A stretch of DNA of 10,463 bases from NCBI GenBank assembly GCA_910592205.1, contig CAJVPJ010001325.1, positions 1 to 10,463 on the forward strand. The letters run 5' to 3'. The notes below the pieces were generated by a model. That model saw only the letters and a list, made by a program, of their open reading frames with translations, had not been told where the DNA came from and made no database searches. Positions within the stretch are counted from its first letter, which is position 1. Each line of letters opens with the position of its first letter. The stretch is from Paraglomus occultum. Lineage: Eukaryota > Glomeromycota > Glomeromycetes > Paraglomerales > Paraglomeraceae. Below are positions 7,747-10,463 of this stretch, piece by piece. The position numbers were made by a program, and so were the translations under genes.

Positions 7747-7872
7747 TCACATAATCGAACAGTTGCTACCAGCTGGACCGTCATTTGGATTTGACCCGTA
7801 ATTGGTAACCTTTTGGAGGGTTTGGATAATAGCGGCGAGGATATCGTTAGATTGACCGTTATTTCCGTCCAT
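7747..7872 (-). CDS. Small CaaX-box peptide (41 aa), candidate lipopeptide pheromone-like precursor
   Basis: An intact frame runs from ATG 7872-7870 to TGA 7749-7747. The peptide begins MDGNNGQSNDILAAIIQTLQ, continues with a Gly/Asn/Pro-rich hydrophilic stretch and ends SNCSIM. CSIM is a canonical farnesylation box, the same four residues that end human prelamin A, so farnesylation at Cys38, removal of SIM and carboxymethylation are expected. Basidiomycete mating pheromone precursors share this build: about 35-45 residues, no signal peptide, a Gly/Asn-rich tail and a C-terminal CaaX. Coding support comes from 44% G+C against clearly AT-richer flanks and many C-ending codons (ATC, CTC, GCC, ACC, AAC). 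A TATA box about 150 bp upstream and a leader ending in AACTAATCAAC before the ATG add to this. No homologue is recognised, and a pheromone role is inference. A membrane-anchored peptide of another function, or the last exon of a longer prenylated protein, remain possible. The CaaX reading is direct. Confidence 0.6.
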   Translation of the reverse strand: MDGNNGQSNDILAAIIQTLQKVTNYGSNPNDGPAGSNCSIM

Positions 7873-7989
7873 GTTGATTAGTTATGTAGTGATGTTGTAC
7901 AAAGTGCTTTAAAAATGTGTTGTTTATTTGTTAATTCGTCGATTAGTTTTCCTGATTGATTTATTTGATTGCTTCGTTAGGCCTGTTTA

Positions 7990-8030
7990 GCGATGAGAGA
8001 GTGAAAGATACAGACCTTGCGTTTATATAA
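7990..8030 (-). promoter_or_regulatory. Core promoter of the CaaX peptide gene (TATA box and start region)
   Basis: On the minus strand TATATAAA (8029-8022) is followed about 20-30 bp later by the pyrimidine-rich TCTTTCACTCTCTCATCGC (8008-7990), a typical fungal transcription start environment. This predicts a 5' leader of about 120-130 nt before the ATG at 7872. Positions and spacing are read directly; promoter use is inferred. Confidence 0.5.
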
Positions 8031-10463
8031 CAATTTTTGCGCACTTACGATGTATGCGTTTAGTATTGTCCTAAATACAAACAATAGATATCAGCGTGCA
8101 TGAAATTTAAGGTATCGAATTGGGCAGACAGCTGCGACAAGATGCAATACCCTGCCTTTCGCACATGCTGCAAAGCAAATCTTACTGTGCATGTCATGCC
8201 GTATCATTTGATGTTCTTTGTGTTTCAAAGGTGTTTCGGGATACGTACACAGGCCAAATTATGTGAAAGGAAATATTATATAAATGTTGCCGAGTCACTA
8301 CAACTTTACGACAACGATATTTAAGTTTTATTCATTACTTTATTACAAAAAAGTTTTTATTTAGTGTTGCACCAACGTCTACAAGAACTATGATAATAAG
8401 TATCGTTGCAATAGTTTATGAAAATAACAAGTGTATGAATGATATCTTATAAAACAACGTTTGCAATAAATGTTAATTAGATTAGTTTTGCGTTTAACTT
8501 CATATGACCCACACGGGGTATCCATTATAAAGACAAAACTGGTTAAGCTTATGTTGTAACTGCTACATTTCTGAAACAGTTATATTCAGAAAATGTAAGG
8601 CTTGGATGTAGACGGCCAGAAACACCTGACAGCAATAAGCGGTAATGTAGCAACTTAATAATATGACTCTTTGCTTGTATGCCGGATAATCAAGAAGAAA
8701 GTTTACAGAACAAAGAATTAAGTGTACAGTATATAATACATTTTTTTTGTCTTAAAAATCTGTAAATCAATTCTCGCTTAATGGGTTTTGAAATATAAAA
8801 TTTACTCGAACAAAGAAGGTTAAGAATAATGATGATGGATTTTTATTCGAGTTTCCATATAAACACATTTTTCGTAGGTGTAGCTGCGTTAGGTGACAAT
8901 CTCGATGTGCCAATATGAATGGAGTATTAATTAAACACTGCTTAATAAACAATACAAACATTCGAGTGTAAGAACAATAACTGTGCAATAACATTTCAAA
9001 AGCACTTGAAAATTGATTGATAAGTACAATTTTGCCTTCCGATACTGAAACCCACTCAATAGAAAAAAATTGTCAATTTATACATAATTTATTTCTTGAT
9101 ATTTCGAGATTAACGTTGTTTGAAATTGATGTATTTATGCGAAAAATATTTAATTGATTGTAAAGTAAATAGTTATATCAATGTGCAGTATAAATCATAT
9201 TTGCTATTGTGGTCAAACTTTTGCACTACATAATCAACCGTAAACTTCTATAAATAAGTTTCTTCTCTTCAACATGAGGGGCTCTTATTCACGAGATGTC
9301 ATGGAGACAAATTTGGTAAAGTGGTATTTGGGGGGAGGAGGGAAAATTTATTAGTGTAAACAATCATAATGTAATCATTCATCATCAAATAGTTGTACAA
9401 TATGTACAACGTCGCCTTGGTGACAGTCGCATATCTTCATCTAAAACAACCGCTACCATGTATCGATTCAAGAACTTTAAAAATGATCCGCAACCTCCGT
9501 CACGTAACAACTGTATATATTACACATGTTGATGATGGAATTATGGTTCAGTTATTTCACAACATTACAGGCTTTATTACTAGACTTTTTATTTATGAGA
9601 ATTTAGGTATATGAACACTGGATTCTTTGTTGTTGAGTTGGTGATTATTGACGGCGGAAATTAATCTCACATCTTTGACGATCAGATTGTTAATCTTGTT
9701 ATTTTTTGACCTAGAATTGTTGTGTCGGAGGTTTTCTATATACAACTTACCCGCGTATTGATATTCATGCTTATTTCAATCAAAAAGTCCTTTTATCGAC
9801 ATGTTGGCGGACTGTTACTTCAAATTTTTCCTAACTTTAGGGAAGAACAACTTTCCGTAAACCCTGACAGCTGTGACAGTATGTCAAGTTGTGTCATTTT
9901 CATAGTTGCCTATAGCTCTAAGGACATGAAACATTTATCACAGGACATGACGTTTATAAACATAGATTCGTACGAAATGGAGTACAGTAGAAGGTGGAAG
10001 TATTTAATTGGGGCAAAATATTCTGCGAAAAGCTAGGACGAATAATTCACTCTTATAATGTCAGCAGAAATAACGTTACTATAATCATATTCTCGGAGAG
10101 ATTTCTATTGATGTAGTAGCATGTCAATTTAAATTTCCTTTAGAATGTATTATACTTTTGCGTAAATTCAAATTGGTTACTGGCAAAATTTAAGACGCTC
10201 CATTTGCTTTTTAACCAGTATCGTGTCCGTTTTGTTTCTCCTTTAACGTTAAGCAAGTGGCTGCAATAGAAACAATATAAACGAATGTTCTCGAAGCTTA
10301 TGTGCACATATCAAGACGACGAAGTAAATGATCAGTAAAAAAAATTTCTTTTTGTAATAGATAAGCTAAAGCCTTGTAACGTAAAAATAAACCACGGGTT
10401 GATAAGTAATTGTTTGTTCGAATGTTGTTATTGTTAAAATCTATAAAATCTATAAGCAAACCA
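8031..10463. other. AT-rich region, no convincing gene
   Basis: Apart from the sites listed, about 2.4 kb show no recognisable gene. Open frames at 8100-8324, 9393-9614 and 9722-10036 on the plus strand and 8767-8994 on the minus strand have background composition, no domain or motif, and in one case no ATG at the start. A G-rich run lies at about 9330-9342. It may be spacer or promoter DNA of genes beyond the window. Confidence 0.55.
8221..8238 (-). promoter_or_regulatory. Two Ste12-like (TGAAACA-type) sites upstream of the CaaX gene
   Basis: The minus strand reads TGAAACA at 8227-8221 and CGAAACA at 8238-8232, 11 bp apart, about 230 bp above the predicted transcription start. TGAAACA is the pheromone response element bound by Ste12-type factors in yeasts and other fungi. 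A perfect and a one-off copy in tandem are suggestive but could arise by chance. Confidence 0.3.

Noticed and set aside
8100-8324. 74-codon plus-strand frame, Cys-rich, divergent to the CaaX gene
   Set aside because: It has an ATG but no motif, signal peptide or codon bias, and it overlaps the likely promoter of the CaaX gene.
9274-9354. 26-codon ORF after TATAAATA and a pyrimidine stretch (CAACATG start)
   Set aside because: The TATA-like box is only about 20 bp from the ATG, leaving no leader, and the peptide has no distinctive ending or composition.
9722-10036. 104-codon plus-strand frame
   Set aside because: It opens with GTG rather than ATG, has background composition and no recognisable domain. 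It could only be kept as a hypothetical exon if transcripts exist.

Overview
The window looks like nuclear DNA of a filamentous fungus, most likely an arbuscular mycorrhizal fungus (Glomeromycotina, Rhizophagus/Gigaspora type). This is inferred from the very AT-rich background, spliceosomal introns of about 70-80 bp, a protein kinase of the style hugely expanded in these fungi (YIDPSTF, SDIFSLGVILWEISSG and CWDSDPNKRPS blocks), a TLDc-domain fragment, tandem NLRC3/RanGAP-like leucine-rich repeats and a piggyBac transposase. No database search was possible, so the species is not proven.

Layout from left to right. (1) Positions 1-1748, minus strand: a piggyBac-family transposase, open for 582 codons with all catalytic aspartates, cut only by the window edge. 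About 240 bp upstream of its ATG lie a perfect 26-bp palindrome and a TTAA, a plausible element end. (2) Positions 2021-2230, plus strand, directly after that TTAA: the C-terminal half of a TLDc domain without its 5' part, suggesting that the transposon landed in or next to a TLDc gene. (3) Positions 2231-3338: AT-rich spacer with poly(A)-type signals and two imperfect inverted repeats. (4) Positions 3339-5808, minus strand: a broken gene encoding a TKL-like protein kinase followed by about 15-16 leucine-rich repeats of 28 residues. All kinase landmarks and nearly all repeats can be read, but only by changing frame several times and passing two TGA codons. (5) Positions 5809-7746: AT-rich, no gene seen. 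(6) Positions 7747-7872, minus strand: a 41-codon ORF, much richer in GC than its flanks, with a TATA box, an untranslated leader and a C-terminal CSIM, a canonical farnesylation (CaaX) box. It is the best candidate for something undescribed: a small prenylated peptide resembling the fungal lipopeptide pheromone precursors in size and ending. TGAAACA-type (Ste12-like) sites lie upstream. (7) Positions 8031-10463: AT-rich, no convincing gene.

The elements do not form a pathway. The picture is of a transposon-rich accessory region with decaying members of expanded signalling families (kinase-LRR, TLDc), plus one compact, apparently intact peptide gene.
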